A DNA stretch of 64,000 nt from Bacillota bacterium (GCA_023415575.1 JAEZKF010000020.1:45541-109540), one strand, 5' to 3'; positions 17,621-26,225 are shown, counted from the stretch's first letter. Made by a program: numbers and translations. The notes: a model not told the origin generated them from the sequence alone.

Positions 17621-18424
17621 GTGGAGTTTCAGTTCAAGCAAAAATATTCAATAAATGACCTTTTAGAGATCATGGATATCCTGCGCGGTGAGGGCGGATG
17701 TCCTTGGGACAGAGAGCAAACACACACATCAATCAGAAAAAACTTCATCGAAGAGGTCTACGAGGTTTGTGAGGCAATTGACAAAAATGACATCTCCCTT
17801 TTAAAGGAAGAACTGGGAGACGTGCTTTTACAGGTCGTGTTTCACAGCCGAATGGAAAAGGAGCTTGGAAACTTCGACTTTGATGATGTTGCAGACGGCA
17901 TCTGCAAGAAGCTGATTGTCCGTCATCCGCACATCTTTGCCGGAGAAGAAAATGCCCGGACCGCTGACGAGGTTCTTGTTAATTGGGAGAACATTAAGAA
18001 TTCGCAAAAAGGAATGACCACTCGTACCGAGAGTATGGAGAACGTTCCCCGTGTTCTGCCGGCGCTTATGCGTGCGCAGAAGGTTCAGGCAAGAGCCGCC
18101 AAAAGCGGTTTTGATTACCCGGACATTCGGTATGCGCTCGCCGACCTGACCAGTGAACTCTCTGAATTGATGCGTGCTGTTGCCGACGGCGACAAGGATG
18201 CATGTGCGGAAGAACTCGGCGATTTGATCTTCTCCTGTGTGAACTTATCTAGGTTCCTCTCACTTGATTCGGAAGAGGCGCTAACCGCTTCAACCGACAA
18301 GTTTATAAAAAGGTTTTCTCAGGTTGAACAGCTTGCGAAAACCAAGGGTGTCGACATGACACTCTCAGATATCAGTGAGTTGGACGAGCTTTGGAAAGAA
18401 GCTAAGAAAAACAGGCAGGTTTAA
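17621..18424 (+). CDS. mazG: Nucleoside triphosphate pyrophosphohydrolase MazG
   Basis: All-alpha NTP pyrophosphatase, 267 residues with two MazG-like repeats. The first has GGCPWDREQTHTS, the metal-binding FIEEVYEVCEAI and EELGDVLLQVVFH; the second has a shorter EELGDLIFSCVNL. It would hydrolyse (d)NTPs to monophosphates, cleaning nucleotide pools. In Bacillus the gene at this locus, yabN, also encodes an N-terminal tetrapyrrole methylase domain, which is absent here. The GTG at 17621 is preceded by GAGGAGCGG, so the TTG at 17600 is probably not used. Confidence 0.92.
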   Translation: MEFQFKQKYSINDLLEIMDILRGEGGCPWDREQTHTSIRKNFIEEVYEVCEAIDKNDISLLKEELGDVLLQVVFHSRMEKELGNFDFDDVADGICKKLIVRHPHIFAGEENARTADEVLVNWENIKNSQKGMTTRTESMENVPRVLPALMRAQKVQARAAKSGFDYPDIRYALADLTSELSELMRAVADGDKDACAEELGDLIFSCVNLSRFLSLDSEEALTASTDKFIKRFSQVEQLAKTKGVDMTLSDISELDELWKEAKKNRQV

Positions 18425-18454
18425 AATTACGAAGAATTTTCGGAGGGAAACAGA

Positions 18455-18730
18455 ATGACAAAGACTGAATTGATCAATGCGGTTGCCGAGAAGGCGGAAC
18501 TCTCGAAGAAGGATGCGGACAAGGCTGTAAATGCCGTGTTTGACGCAATTGCTAAGACCCTTGCAGGCGGCGAGAAGGTACAGATCGTTGGCTTCGGTTC
18601 TTTCGAAGTGAAGTCCCGTAGCCAGAGAGTAGGCCGCAACCCCAGAACCAAAGAGGAGATTGTCATCCCCGCCTCTAAGCTTCCTGTATTTAAAGCAGGC
18701 AAGTCTTTAAAAGAGCAGGTTGCGAAATAA
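18455..18730 (+). CDS. hup: DNA-binding protein HU
   Basis: Histone-like nucleoid protein, 91 residues, forming dimers that bend and wrap DNA. It begins MTKTELINAVAEKAELSKKD and has the flexible beta-arm GRNPRTKEEIVIPA with the intercalating proline. CGGAGGG is placed ideally before the ATG. It lies between mazG and rqcP, as in many clostridia, and ends at a strong terminator. Confidence 0.96.
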   Translation: MTKTELINAVAEKAELSKKDADKAVNAVFDAIAKTLAGGEKVQIVGFGSFEVKSRSQRVGRNPRTKEEIVIPASKLPVFKAGKSLKEQVAK

Positions 18731-18762
18731 CCTAACTCCATATTCAAATACTATCAGCTAAC

Positions 18763-18795
18763 AAGCTGCGCGTCGTTATGCGATGCGCAGCTTTT
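18763..18795 (+). terminator. Rho-independent terminator after hup
   Basis: AAGCTGCGCGTCG pairs with CGATGCGCAGCTT (13 bp, one G-T) around TTATG, followed by TT; the T-run is TTTT including the stem end. Confidence 0.85.
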
Positions 18796-18818
18796 GCATA
18801 GCTAGAAGGAGCAGTTAC

Positions 18819-19061
18819 ATGAGACTTGATAAATACCTAAAGGTAACAAGATTGATTAAACGCAGAACAATTGCAAACGAGGCCTGCGACGCAGGTAGAG
18901 TTATGGTTAACGGCAAGCCCGCAAGAGCCTCCTATGACGTAAAGGAAGGGGATATCATCCAGATAAATCTTGGGGCAAAGCCGCTTACCGTCCGCGTTTT
19001 AAAGGTCAGTGAATACGCCAAAAAGGAAGATGCAGCCGCAAACTACGAGGTTGTGGAATAG
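18819..19061 (+). CDS. rqcP: S4-domain RNA-binding protein RqcP (YabO)
   Basis: An 80-residue S4-domain protein. The sequence MRLDKYLKVTRLIKRRTIANE followed by AGRVMVNGKPARASYDVKEGD is the classical S4 fold. In Bacillus YabO/RqcP binds the 50S subunit with RqcH and helps add C-terminal alanine tails to stalled chains. AAGGAG sits 7 bp before the ATG at 18819; a longer in-frame extension to 18783 lies inside the hup terminator and is rejected. The yabO-yabP-yabQ-divIC-yabR order matches Bacillus. Confidence 0.92.
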   Translation: MRLDKYLKVTRLIKRRTIANEACDAGRVMVNGKPARASYDVKEGDIIQINLGAKPLTVRVLKVSEYAKKEDAAANYEVVE

Positions 19062-19119
19062 GGCCTTAAAGGCATAATCCGCCTTGCACCGTCATATCAT
19101 TGGTTGATACCTGTTTTAT

Positions 19120-19139
19120 GCGGGTATTGCCGCTTTTTT
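19120..19139 (+). terminator. Weak terminator candidate between rqcP and yabP
   Basis: GCGG(GTATTG)CCGC followed by six T; the stem is only 4 bp. A perfect TGCTGCA/TGCAGCA hairpin (19141-19147, 19153-19159) follows at once, in the presumed yabP leader. Confidence 0.35.
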
Positions 19140-19188
19140 GTGCTGCACGTTTTGCAGCAAGGCGCACAATGAGAAAGGATGGTGCGAT

Positions 19189-19470
19189 ATGGCAGAAGAC
19201 AAGAAGATTATCAAGATGCCGCATAACGTAATCTTAGAAGGGCGGCGCGTACTGACGGTGTCCGGTGTCAATGATATCGACAGCTTTGATGAGCAATCGG
19301 TCGTTCTGTTTACGGAGATGGGAGAACTCACCGTAAAGGGTTCTAATCTGCACATCAACAAGCTCAACGTCGACACCGGCGAGCTCAACATCGACGGCGA
19401 TATCCATACGTTGATTTACACCGACGATGACGTCAAGCGACGCGGCTTTTTTGAAAAGCTCTTTAAGTAA
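19189..19470 (+). CDS. yabP: Sporulation protein YabP
   Basis: A 93-residue YabP-family protein, a small beta-rich protein needed for spore cortex formation in Bacillus, where it is expressed in the mother cell. The family core is seen in HNVILEGRRVLTVSGVNDIDSFDE and the later TVKGSNLHINKLNVDTGEL (YabP/YqfC fold). AAAGGATGG precedes the ATG at 19189; the open frame extends to a TTG in the terminator region and is rejected. yabQ lies downstream across a 118-bp gap that contains a TATAAT (19484-19489) and a short AAGCC/GGCTT hairpin. Confidence 0.9.
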   Translation: MAEDKKIIKMPHNVILEGRRVLTVSGVNDIDSFDEQSVVLFTEMGELTVKGSNLHINKLNVDTGELNIDGDIHTLIYTDDDVKRRGFFEKLFK

Positions 19471-19588
19471 ACACCCACCAAAGTATAATGCTAATCTCGC
19501 CTAAGCCAAAAGCAAAGCTGTATATGGCTTTATTTTAGACTTAGCATGAGCAGTAAAGCACGGGAGCGTGAAGCCGGTGGAGGTTTTT

Positions 19589-20170
19589 GTGGCAAGTCAG
19601 ACGGTATTGTTTATTGAGGCTTTGGCTCTTGGTTTTGTCTTGGGTTTTTGCATGGAGCCGCTTCGCATTTGCCGCTTGATGCTGCACCCCGGTGCCGTAT
19701 CGGTTTTCTTTCAGGATATAATCTATTGGTTTTTTTGCTCTGTTTGCTCTTTTGTATTTATCCTCACTGTAAACTCGGGGCAGCTGCGCATCTTTTTGAT
19801 AATCGGCATTGTGCTTGGTATGGTTATATATTTTCTAACGCTTGGGGCCTTAATTATGAGGGCCTCCAAAGCGATTGTTGCCTTTATCCGAAGGGTGTTT
19901 CGCTTTGTTGACAGGAAGATTGCCCGCCCAATTGCAGGGGTTTATGATAAAACCAAGCAAAACGTTGTGAAATCAGCGAATAAATTACGTGTTTACCATA
20001 AAAAAATTCAAAATAATGTGAATTACCGCTTGAAACATAACCGCATTCTATTGTATAATTTAATTCATACCAAAAGGTCGCGGGATGACGCTCAAAAAAG
20101 CGGAAACAGAGGGCATTTGGGTTATGAAAGCAAACGCAAAAATAAGCAAAAAAACGCCGCTCATCATTAA
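19589..20170 (+). CDS. yabQ: Spore cortex membrane protein YabQ
   Basis: Membrane protein of the YabQ family, required for cortex peptidoglycan in Bacillus and placed in the outer forespore membrane. About four membrane helices occupy residues 3-105, followed by a basic cytoplasmic tail rich in Lys/Asn and His. The GTG at 19589 has GGTGGAGG 5 bp upstream; a GTG at 19568 is also in frame but less well placed (193 residues used). The 3' end overlaps divIC and contains its likely promoter. Confidence 0.85.
   Translation: MASQTVLFIEALALGFVLGFCMEPLRICRLMLHPGAVSVFFQDIIYWFFCSVCSFVFILTVNSGQLRIFLIIGIVLGMVIYFLTLGALIMRASKAIVAFIRRVFRFVDRKIARPIAGVYDKTKQNVVKSANKLRVYHKKIQNNVNYRLKHNRILLYNLIHTKRSRDDAQKSGNRGHLGYESKRKNKQKNAAHH
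20030..20059 (+). promoter_or_regulatory. Candidate vegetative promoter inside yabQ for divIC-yabR
   Basis: TTGAAA (20030-20035), 18-bp spacer, TATAAT (20054-20059), within the AT-rich 3' end of yabQ. It would let the cell-division gene be expressed during growth independently of the sporulation genes upstream. Confidence 0.5.
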
Positions 20171-20420
20171 ATTGGTTATTCTGGCGGTATGCGTTTTTTC
20201 TATTGTATCCACGATTCAGATTCAGCTCGAGGTTGGAGCTAAAAACGAAGAGCTTGATAAGCTGAATCAACAGATTGTTGAGCAGACATTAAAAAACAAA
20301 GAGATCGAAAAGCTGGTTGAGTCAACGGATGACAGCGGCTATATGGAACGTATGGCAAGAGGCAAATGGGGATATGTATATCCTCAGGAGCGTGTTTACG
20401 TAGATATCTCGGGCAATTGA
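20124..20420 (+). CDS. divIC: Septum formation initiator DivIC/FtsB-like protein
   Basis: Bitopic division protein, 98 residues: short cytoplasmic N-terminus, one membrane helix (about 13-32), then a coiled coil (EELDKLNQQIVEQTLKNKEI) and the conserved C-terminal ARGKWGYVYPQERVYVD. It joins FtsL and DivIB/FtsQ in the divisome. The ATG at 20124 follows GAGGG; an in-frame ATG at 20085 with AAAAGG is equally possible and would add 13 residues. Either way the gene overlaps yabQ. Confidence 0.88.
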   Translation: MKANAKISKKTPLIIKLVILAVCVFSIVSTIQIQLEVGAKNEELDKLNQQIVEQTLKNKEIEKLVESTDDSGYMERMARGKWGYVYPQERVYVDISGN

Positions 20421-20503
20421 AGAACCACTAAACGAACCCTTTTTTTGCGCCATGGAACAACAAGGATATTTTTAAGATATTTTAAGGAGGATATACGTTT
20501 CGT

Positions 20504-20947
20504 ATGCAGCTTGAGGTAGGAAGTATATTGACAGGAAAGGTAACCAGCATTACTAAATTCGGCGCTTTCATTGACCTGGGGGAGAAAAAGACGGGTATGG
20601 TTCATATCTCTGAAATTTCTTCTACATACGTCAATGAAATCAGAGACCACCTTACCGAAGGACAGGAGGTCAAGGTAAAGGTGCTCAATATCGGCGAGGA
20701 CGGTAAAATAAGCCTTTCCATCAAAAGGGCTGTAGACAATCCTCCTGCACCCAGACAGCAGCGTTCCGCACCCAGAGGCGGGCGCAACTCATTTGAGTTT
20801 GGAAACCCGCGTAAGAATGAGAATATGTCGTTTGAGGACATGATTAACAAGTTTAAACAGTCGAGCGACGAGAAGATGTATGACCTCAAGCGGAGTGTTG
20901 AGTCCAAGCGCGGCTCCAGCTCCAAACGTGGCGCAAAATTCGGCTGA
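20504..20947 (+). CDS. yabR: S1 RNA-binding domain protein (YabR-like)
   Basis: A 147-residue protein with one N-terminal S1 domain (residues 1-72: VGSILTGKVTSITKFGAFID, GMVHISEIS, KVLNIGEDGKISLSIK) and a basic, disordered C-terminal tail rich in Arg/Gly/Ser/Lys. Such proteins bind RNA, probably near ribosomes. AAGGAGG precedes the ATG. The location right after divIC is that of Bacillus yabR. A strong terminator ends the unit. Confidence 0.9.
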   Translation: MQLEVGSILTGKVTSITKFGAFIDLGEKKTGMVHISEISSTYVNEIRDHLTEGQEVKVKVLNIGEDGKISLSIKRAVDNPPAPRQQRSAPRGGRNSFEFGNPRKNENMSFEDMINKFKQSSDEKMYDLKRSVESKRGSSSKRGAKFG

Positions 20948-20957
20948 GTGTAATTTA

Positions 20958-20997
20958 GGCGTTGGTATGAGGAGAGTTCTTCGTACCAACGTCTTTT
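20958..20997 (+). terminator. Rho-independent terminator after yabR
   Basis: GGCGTTGGTA (20958-20967) pairs with TACCAACGTC (20984-20993), one G-T, with an imperfect inner stem, then TTTT. Confidence 0.8.
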
Positions 20998-21049
20998 CAT
21001 GATATCTATAGCGCATCTGGCGCTTCAATACATAAAACCAGAGGGAACT

Positions 21050-22204
21050 ATGATTATAGTAAATGCAAAGATTTATACGATGGAGCAGGATGTTATTCCA
21101 AACGGCTTTATAGAGGCTCACGATGGCGTTATCACAAGGATTGGCGAGATGAGTCAACTGCAAAGCCTGCCCGATGATGCAATCGATGTCAAAGGTGCGA
21201 TTGTATGCCCGGGATTTGTGGATGCTCATTGTCATCTTGGTATGTGGGAGGACGGCATGGGCTTTGAAGGGGACGACGGTAACGAGGCGACCGACCCCTC
21301 CACACCGCACCTGCGTGCAATTGACGCCATCAACCCGCGCGACAACTGCTTTAAGGAGGCCCTATCTGCGGGCGTCACCACCGTGGTTACAGGTCCCGGC
21401 AGCGCCAATCCCATCGGAGGACAGCTTGTTGCCATTAAAACCTTAGGCGGACGCATTGATGACATTATTCTAAAGGAGCCGCTCGCGTTTAAGTTTGCGC
21501 TTGGTGAGAACCCAAAAGGCATATACCACGGCAAAAACCAGTCTCCGGAAACCCGCATGGCGACTGCAGCCATCATCCGGGAGCAGCTTTACAAGGCAAG
21601 GAAGTATATGCTGGATAAACGTCGCGCACAGACCGACGAAGACTATGATGAGCCAGAGTATGATATGAAGTGCGAGGCATTGCTGCCGCTGCTAGAGGGC
21701 AAGGTTAAGGCACATTTTCACGCCCACCGCACAGATGATATCTTTACCGCCATACGCATCGCAAGGGAGTTTAACCTTGACTATGTAATTCTTCACTGCA
21801 CCGAGGGCCACCTGATTGCGCCCGAGATGAAGAAGGAGAACGCATGCGCCGTCGTCGGGCCTGTTATCTGCGAGCGGTCAAAGCCGGAGCTTCGTAATTT
21901 AACCCCTGCAACAGCGGGCGTTTTGCACGAAAATGGCGTACAGTTTGCCATCTGCACAGACCATCCGGTCATCCCGATTCAATACCTGCCGCTCTGCGCG
22001 GGTCTTGCGGTGCGAGAAGGCTTACCCTATGAGGATGCATTGCGCGCCATCACCATAAACGCCGCGCGAATCTGCGGGCTGGATGACCGCATCGGGTCGC
22101 TTGCACCGGGCAAGGATTGCGACCTAGCCGTATTTGACACCGACCCCTTCTCGGTTTACGCAAAGCCATCCATGGTGTTTGTAAACGGCGTAAGGGTTGT
22201 GTAA
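21050..22204 (+). CDS. Amidohydrolase family protein
   Basis: TIM-barrel metal-dependent hydrolase of 384 residues, related to imidazolonepropionase/adenine-deaminase-like amidohydrolases (COG1228). Metal ligands: GFVDAHCHLG (HxH), further histidines in KAHFHAHRTDD and VILHCTEGH, and the Asp in CTDHPVIP. The small N-terminal beta-domain (MIIVNAKIYTMEQDVIPNG) and the C-terminal GSLAPGKDCDLAVFD are standard. Substrate unknown; no pathway genes adjoin. The ATG at 21050 has GAGGGAA upstream; the frame is open to 20999, overlapping the yabR terminator, so the longer form is unlikely. Confidence 0.85.
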   Translation: MIIVNAKIYTMEQDVIPNGFIEAHDGVITRIGEMSQLQSLPDDAIDVKGAIVCPGFVDAHCHLGMWEDGMGFEGDDGNEATDPSTPHLRAIDAINPRDNCFKEALSAGVTTVVTGPGSANPIGGQLVAIKTLGGRIDDIILKEPLAFKFALGENPKGIYHGKNQSPETRMATAAIIREQLYKARKYMLDKRRAQTDEDYDEPEYDMKCEALLPLLEGKVKAHFHAHRTDDIFTAIRIAREFNLDYVILHCTEGHLIAPEMKKENACAVVGPVICERSKPELRNLTPATAGVLHENGVQFAICTDHPVIPIQYLPLCAGLAVREGLPYEDALRAITINAARICGLDDRIGSLAPGKDCDLAVFDTDPFSVYAKPSMVFVNGVRVV

Positions 22205-22279
22205 TAACAAAGCCTACTGTAAGACAGTAAAATCTTTAAAAAATACATACTTCATACATAAATCATTTACGAGGAATAC

Positions 22280-22308
22280 TTTACTTCAACGGATTTTTAT
22301 GGTATTAT
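22280..22308 (+). promoter_or_regulatory. Candidate promoter for hpf
   Basis: TTTACT (22280-22285), 17-bp spacer, extended -10 TGG-TATTAT (22300-22308), about 100 bp before hpf. Confidence 0.45.
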
Positions 22309-22405
22309 AAAATCAACAGTTTGGCTATTTTATTTAAAAACAGCATAGTCCATCTCAACTGATTTGGCTATGATGTATAACTAGATTGTTGAAAGGGATG
22401 GTTGT

Positions 22406-22942
22406 ATGAAGATCTCGATCAGAGGTAGAAAGATCAACCTGCGTGACTCATTCAAAGAAAGGGCAGAGAAAAAGCTTCAAAAATTCGAGCGCTTTTTCGA
22501 TAATGAGGCAGATGCGATTGTAACCGCCTCACTAGAGCGTGACCGGTTTACGGTCGAGGTTACCATCAAGTCGCAGGGGATGATTTACCGCAGCGAAAAA
22601 ACCACATCCGATTTGATTACCTCCCTTGATGCCGTTACCGACTCTTTGTTCCACCAGATTGTAAAGAACAAGACTAAACTTGCGGCAAAGCTCCGCAACG
22701 ATGCGTTCACAAAGTCAGACGAGAGCTACCTCTACGACTATGACGAGAGCGCAGCGGAATACCATGTTGTACGCAACAAGCGTTTTGTCGTAAACCCCAT
22801 GTCGGTGGACGAGGCGATTCTGCAGATGAACATGCTGGGCCATGAGTTCTTTATGTTCCGCAACGAATCAACCGATGATATCTGCGTGGTATACCGCCGC
22901 AAAGACGGTAACTACGGCCTCTTGGAGCCTAATCCGGACTAA
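22406..22942 (+). CDS. hpf: Long-form ribosome hibernation promoting factor
   Basis: A 178-residue long HPF, which by itself dimerises 70S ribosomes into inactive 100S particles in stationary phase. The N-terminal YfiA-like domain (residues 1-100: MKISIRGRKINLRDSFKERA) is followed by a linker and the C-terminal dimerisation domain (KRFVVNPMSVDEAILQMNML, HEFFMFRN, VVYRRKDGNYGLLEP). GAAAGGGATGG precedes the ATG. It is monocistronic between its own promoter and a very strong terminator. Confidence 0.95.
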   Translation: MKISIRGRKINLRDSFKERAEKKLQKFERFFDNEADAIVTASLERDRFTVEVTIKSQGMIYRSEKTTSDLITSLDAVTDSLFHQIVKNKTKLAAKLRNDAFTKSDESYLYDYDESAAEYHVVRNKRFVVNPMSVDEAILQMNMLGHEFFMFRNESTDDICVVYRRKDGNYGLLEPNPD

Positions 22943-22966
22943 CGCATAGCTTTATATACTTTCGTG

Positions 22967-23005
22967 TTCATGGAACACCGCAAGGTGTTCCATGAATTTA
23001 TGTTT
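22967..23005 (+). terminator. Rho-independent terminator after hpf
   Basis: Perfect 13-bp stem TTCATGGAACACC/GGTGTTCCATGAA with a GCAA tetraloop, then TTTATGTTT. Confidence 0.85.
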
Positions 23006-23133
23006 AAACCTCATGTGGCAAAGCTCTAAGGCTAGAAAGCATGTTTCTACTCTGTTGCGGTATGGCGGCAGACAAACGGTATAGAATAAGAAAAAAATAA
23101 AACTACATTTTGCTATCGGAAAGGAAAATAGTC

Positions 23134-24252
23134 ATGAATCAATTTACCATATCCTGTCCCTGCCTATTTGGTCTGGAGGGAATCCTTGCGGATGAAATCA
23201 AACGTATGGGCGGGCAAAATGTAGCTGCGCAAAACGGTAGAGTTTTGTTTGAGGGAACGGCACAGGATGTTGCGAGGGCAAACCTGAATTTGCGCACCGC
23301 CGAGCGTGTGCTCATTGTTTTGGGGAGCTTTCGTGCGCTTAGCTTTGAAGATCTGTTTCAAGGGGTGCTGAAGCTGTCGCTAGAAGCGTTTATCGGGAAG
23401 AAGGATGCGTTTCCGGTTAAAGGATGGTCGTTAAACTCAAAACTTCATTCGGTACCGGATTGCCAGTCTATCATAAAAAAAGCAGCGGTCAAGCGTCTTG
23501 AACAGGCATACCGGCAGTCATGGTTTGAGGAAACGGGACCGGTTCACCAGATACAGTTTTCTATCCTCAAGGATGAGGTCACTGTCATGCTTGATACCTC
23601 GGGTGCCGGTCTACACAAACGCGGCTACCGCAAGGATTCAAATGAAGCACCGATTAAAGAAACGCTTGCCGCTGGAATCTTAGATATTGCCCGTGTCAAG
23701 GGATACTCTGTGGTATATGATCCGTTTTGCGGGTCTGGAACCTTTTTGATTGAATCCGCCCTGCGCGCCCTGCGCATTGCACCGGGCCTTTCGCGTCGTT
23801 TTTCAGCCGAGAGCTGGGGCTGTTTTGACCGCACAATCTGGCAGCAGGAGCGCGACCGCGCCATCGCCCAGATTGACCGCAGCGTACCCTTTGAGGCGCA
23901 CGGGGCCGACATCTCTAAGGATGCTGTTGACCTTACATTAAGCAACGCAAAAAAGGCTGGTGTAGCCGACCGCATTCACGCCAAGGTCGCGGATATCAAG
24001 CATTTTTGCGTCACCCATGAGAAGGCGACAGTAGTATGCAACCCGCCCTATGGTGAACGCTTGCTTGATATCGAGCAGTCCGAAAAGCTGTATGGAGTCA
24101 TGGGGAAGGTGTTTGAAAAACGGGATGGTTTAAGCTACTACATCATATCCCCGCACGAGGAGTTTGAGCGTCTGTTCGGCCGTCCGGCAGACAAGCGCCG
24201 TAAGCTATACAATGGAATGATAAAATGTCAGCTCTATATGTATTTTAGGTAA
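23134..24252 (+). CDS. THUMP-domain class I RNA methyltransferase (RlmL/YpsC-like)
   Basis: SAM-dependent N2-guanine methyltransferase of 372 residues. Residues 1-160 form a ferredoxin-like plus THUMP RNA-binding region (TISCPCLFGLEGILADEI at the start); the Rossmann methyltransferase domain has YDPFCGSGTFLIE (SAM motif I), GADISKDAVD and the catalytic VCNPPYGERL (NPPY). The family methylates 23S rRNA G2445 in E. coli (RlmL N-terminal half) and equivalent sites elsewhere; exact target here is inferred only. The ATG at 23134 has GGAAAGG 9 bp upstream; the frame is open to 23110. Confidence 0.9.
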   Translation: MNQFTISCPCLFGLEGILADEIKRMGGQNVAAQNGRVLFEGTAQDVARANLNLRTAERVLIVLGSFRALSFEDLFQGVLKLSLEAFIGKKDAFPVKGWSLNSKLHSVPDCQSIIKKAAVKRLEQAYRQSWFEETGPVHQIQFSILKDEVTVMLDTSGAGLHKRGYRKDSNEAPIKETLAAGILDIARVKGYSVVYDPFCGSGTFLIESALRALRIAPGLSRRFSAESWGCFDRTIWQQERDRAIAQIDRSVPFEAHGADISKDAVDLTLSNAKKAGVADRIHAKVADIKHFCVTHEKATVVCNPPYGERLLDIEQSEKLYGVMGKVFEKRDGLSYYIISPHEEFERLFGRPADKRRKLYNGMIKCQLYMYFR

Positions 24253-24311
24253 GTTGCAAGCGATAAGAGCATAATCTGTGACTGTACCATCTTCGCAAGG
24301 GGGATTGTGAT

Positions 24312-24950
24312 ATGCGGATTGTGTTTAAGGGAAAGTTTGACTCTATCGAGGATTTGCCCAAAGGAAACCTTCCGCCGAATGCGGTTAAGTTTCGTGAGCC
24401 GGACTCCATGGTTGCTCTGAACCTTGCAGTTTTGCCGTATCTGATTATACCAGTATTGCTTACTGTTCTTGCTATTGTGATTAAAAAGCTGCTGTACACC
24501 CAGATTGGGGCGCTGGACTTCTTTTCATTAGGGGGAGTACTACTCTCGTTAGTTATGGTCTTTCCGCATGAGCTTTTGCATGCGATAGCCTTTCCCAAGC
24601 GGGCTGAGGTTGAGATCTGGTATAGTCTAAAGCATATGGTTGCATTCTGTGTATCAACCTACCCGACATCGAAGGCAAGGTTTGTCTGGCTTTCCATGCT
24701 GCCCGCACTTGTGCTCGGGGTGATACCGCTGATGGTATGGGCAGTTATTCCGATATCGGGAACGGCCATATCTAACGGGCTGCTTTCCTTTTCAGTGTTT
24801 TCGCTTGTTTACTGCTGCGGTGATTTTATGAACATCAAAAACGCCTTAACTCAGATGCCGAAGGGTACAGTTACGCAGCTTTCCGGCATGAACTCTTACT
24901 GGTATTATCCTGCTGAAGGCGTGGGGAAAATCACACAGAAAACCCTTTGA
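24312..24950 (+). CDS. DUF3267 membrane protein (putative zincin)
   Basis: A 212-residue integral membrane protein with about four helices (around 38-60, 72-90, 115-137, 145-165). After the second helix it carries FPHELLHAIAFP, an HExxH sequence that places it in the DUF3267 family of putative membrane metalloproteases. Its function and substrate are unknown. AAGGGGG precedes the ATG. It follows the methyltransferase by 59 bp, and a separate promoter for hprK starts right after it. Confidence 0.8.
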   Translation: MRIVFKGKFDSIEDLPKGNLPPNAVKFREPDSMVALNLAVLPYLIIPVLLTVLAIVIKKLLYTQIGALDFFSLGGVLLSLVMVFPHELLHAIAFPKRAEVEIWYSLKHMVAFCVSTYPTSKARFVWLSMLPALVLGVIPLMVWAVIPISGTAISNGLLSFSVFSLVYCCGDFMNIKNALTQMPKGTVTQLSGMNSYWYYPAEGVGKITQKTL

Positions 24951-24989
24951 AATCACGCAAATGCCCTTATGTGGGATTATATAAAACAA

Positions 24990-25018
24990 TTGAAACAAGC
25001 AGGTGGATACGATATAAT
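24990..25018 (+). promoter_or_regulatory. Strong candidate promoter for hprK
   Basis: TTGAAA (24990-24995), 17 bp, TATAAT (25013-25018). It gives a leader of about 170 nt before hprK, in which I see no clear riboswitch. Confidence 0.65.
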
Positions 25019-25190
25019 GAAATTGGGTATTTGACAGGAAAAACGCTGTTCGATACCGGATATTCAAAAGGCCCGTATTCACTTCATATTGCCTGCAATC
25101 CGGCCGACAACGGGTAAGGCGATCCTTATTATCAAAAAAGTGAAGTAATAAGACCGTAAGAGACTATAAGAATTCATTGTCGGAGAAACG

Positions 25191-26159
25191 GTGAACGAAA
25201 TGTCAACGATGTATACGGTTGCGCTATCTAAGCTAATAAAGGAGTTTAAACTGGAGGAAATCTACCTTCCGGTTGAGTCTTCGCAGATATTGATTTCCAG
25301 CAGCGAGGTCAATCGTCCCGGGCTTTATTTTGCCGGTTTTCATGAATATTTTGACAACCAGAGGATTCAAATTCTCGGTCTGGCGGAATGGGGCTACCTG
25401 TCTTCCATTCCGGAAGAGGCGCGAAAGAACAGCTTAAAGATATTTTTCTCTGAGAGACCTGCGACAGTTATCGTTGCAAGAGATTTGGAGCTCTTCCCGG
25501 AGATGCAGGAGTATGCCAAGGAGTACGGTGTACCCTTACTGCGCACGGCAGATTCTACCTCTGCGTTTTTGTCTGGGCTTATCTCCAAGCTCAACGTTGA
25601 GCTTGCGCCCCGTATAACCCGTCATGGCGTTTTGGTAGAAGTATACGGTGAGGGTATTCTGCTGTTGGGTGAGAGCGGCGTCGGTAAGAGTGAAACCGCC
25701 ATCGAGCTTGTAAAACGCGGGCACCGTTTAATCGCGGATGATGCCGTGGAGCTAAGGCGTGTATCTAACCGCACTCTGGTAGGTACCTCGCCCGAGAATA
25801 TCAGACACTTCCTTGAACTGCGCGGTATTGGCATTATCAACGCAAGACGCATCTTCGGTATGGGCTCGGTTAAGGTTACCGAAAAGGTGGATATGATTAT
25901 CCAGCTTGAGCTGTGGGATCAAAACAAGGTCTACGACCGCATGGGCATGGACAATGAGTTTACCGAGATTTTGGGCATCAGCCTACCCTCGCTGACTATC
26001 CCTGTTAAGCCCGGTAGAAACTTAGCCATCATCATCGAGGTGGCCGCTATGAACAACCGCCAGAAGAAGATGGGCTATAATGCGGCGCGCGAGCTGCTGG
26101 ACAAGCTGGGCATGATGCCTGCCGATACATCTGTCTCTGACGATTGGGATGCATACTAA
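25191..26159 (+). CDS. hprK: HPr kinase/phosphorylase
   Basis: Bifunctional enzyme that phosphorylates or dephosphorylates Ser46 of HPr (and Crh), setting carbon catabolite repression with CcpA. The 322-residue protein has the N-terminal MurF-like domain (1-130) and a kinase domain with Walker A LLGESGVGKSETAIELVKRG (about 154-173), the HPr-contact LIADDAVEL and the family signature ELRGIGIINARRIFG. A GTG at 25191 is five bases after GGAG; ATGs at 25200 and 25209 are alternatives. HPr itself is not encoded in the window. Confidence 0.95.
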   Translation: MNEMSTMYTVALSKLIKEFKLEEIYLPVESSQILISSSEVNRPGLYFAGFHEYFDNQRIQILGLAEWGYLSSIPEEARKNSLKIFFSERPATVIVARDLELFPEMQEYAKEYGVPLLRTADSTSAFLSGLISKLNVELAPRITRHGVLVEVYGEGILLLGESGVGKSETAIELVKRGHRLIADDAVELRRVSNRTLVGTSPENIRHFLELRGIGIINARRIFGMGSVKVTEKVDMIIQLELWDQNKVYDRMGMDNEFTEILGISLPSLTIPVKPGRNLAIIIEVAAMNNRQKKMGYNAARELLDKLGMMPADTSVSDDWDAY

Positions 26160-26225
26160 ACAAAATAGATCATTATTTTGATGCAGAAAATATAGGTCGC
26201 GTCATACTATTGGAGGACTAATCTT

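Noticed and set aside
18783..18818. Upstream extension of rqcP
   Set aside because: It would start inside the hup terminator; the ATG at 18819 has a good SD and the family N-terminus.
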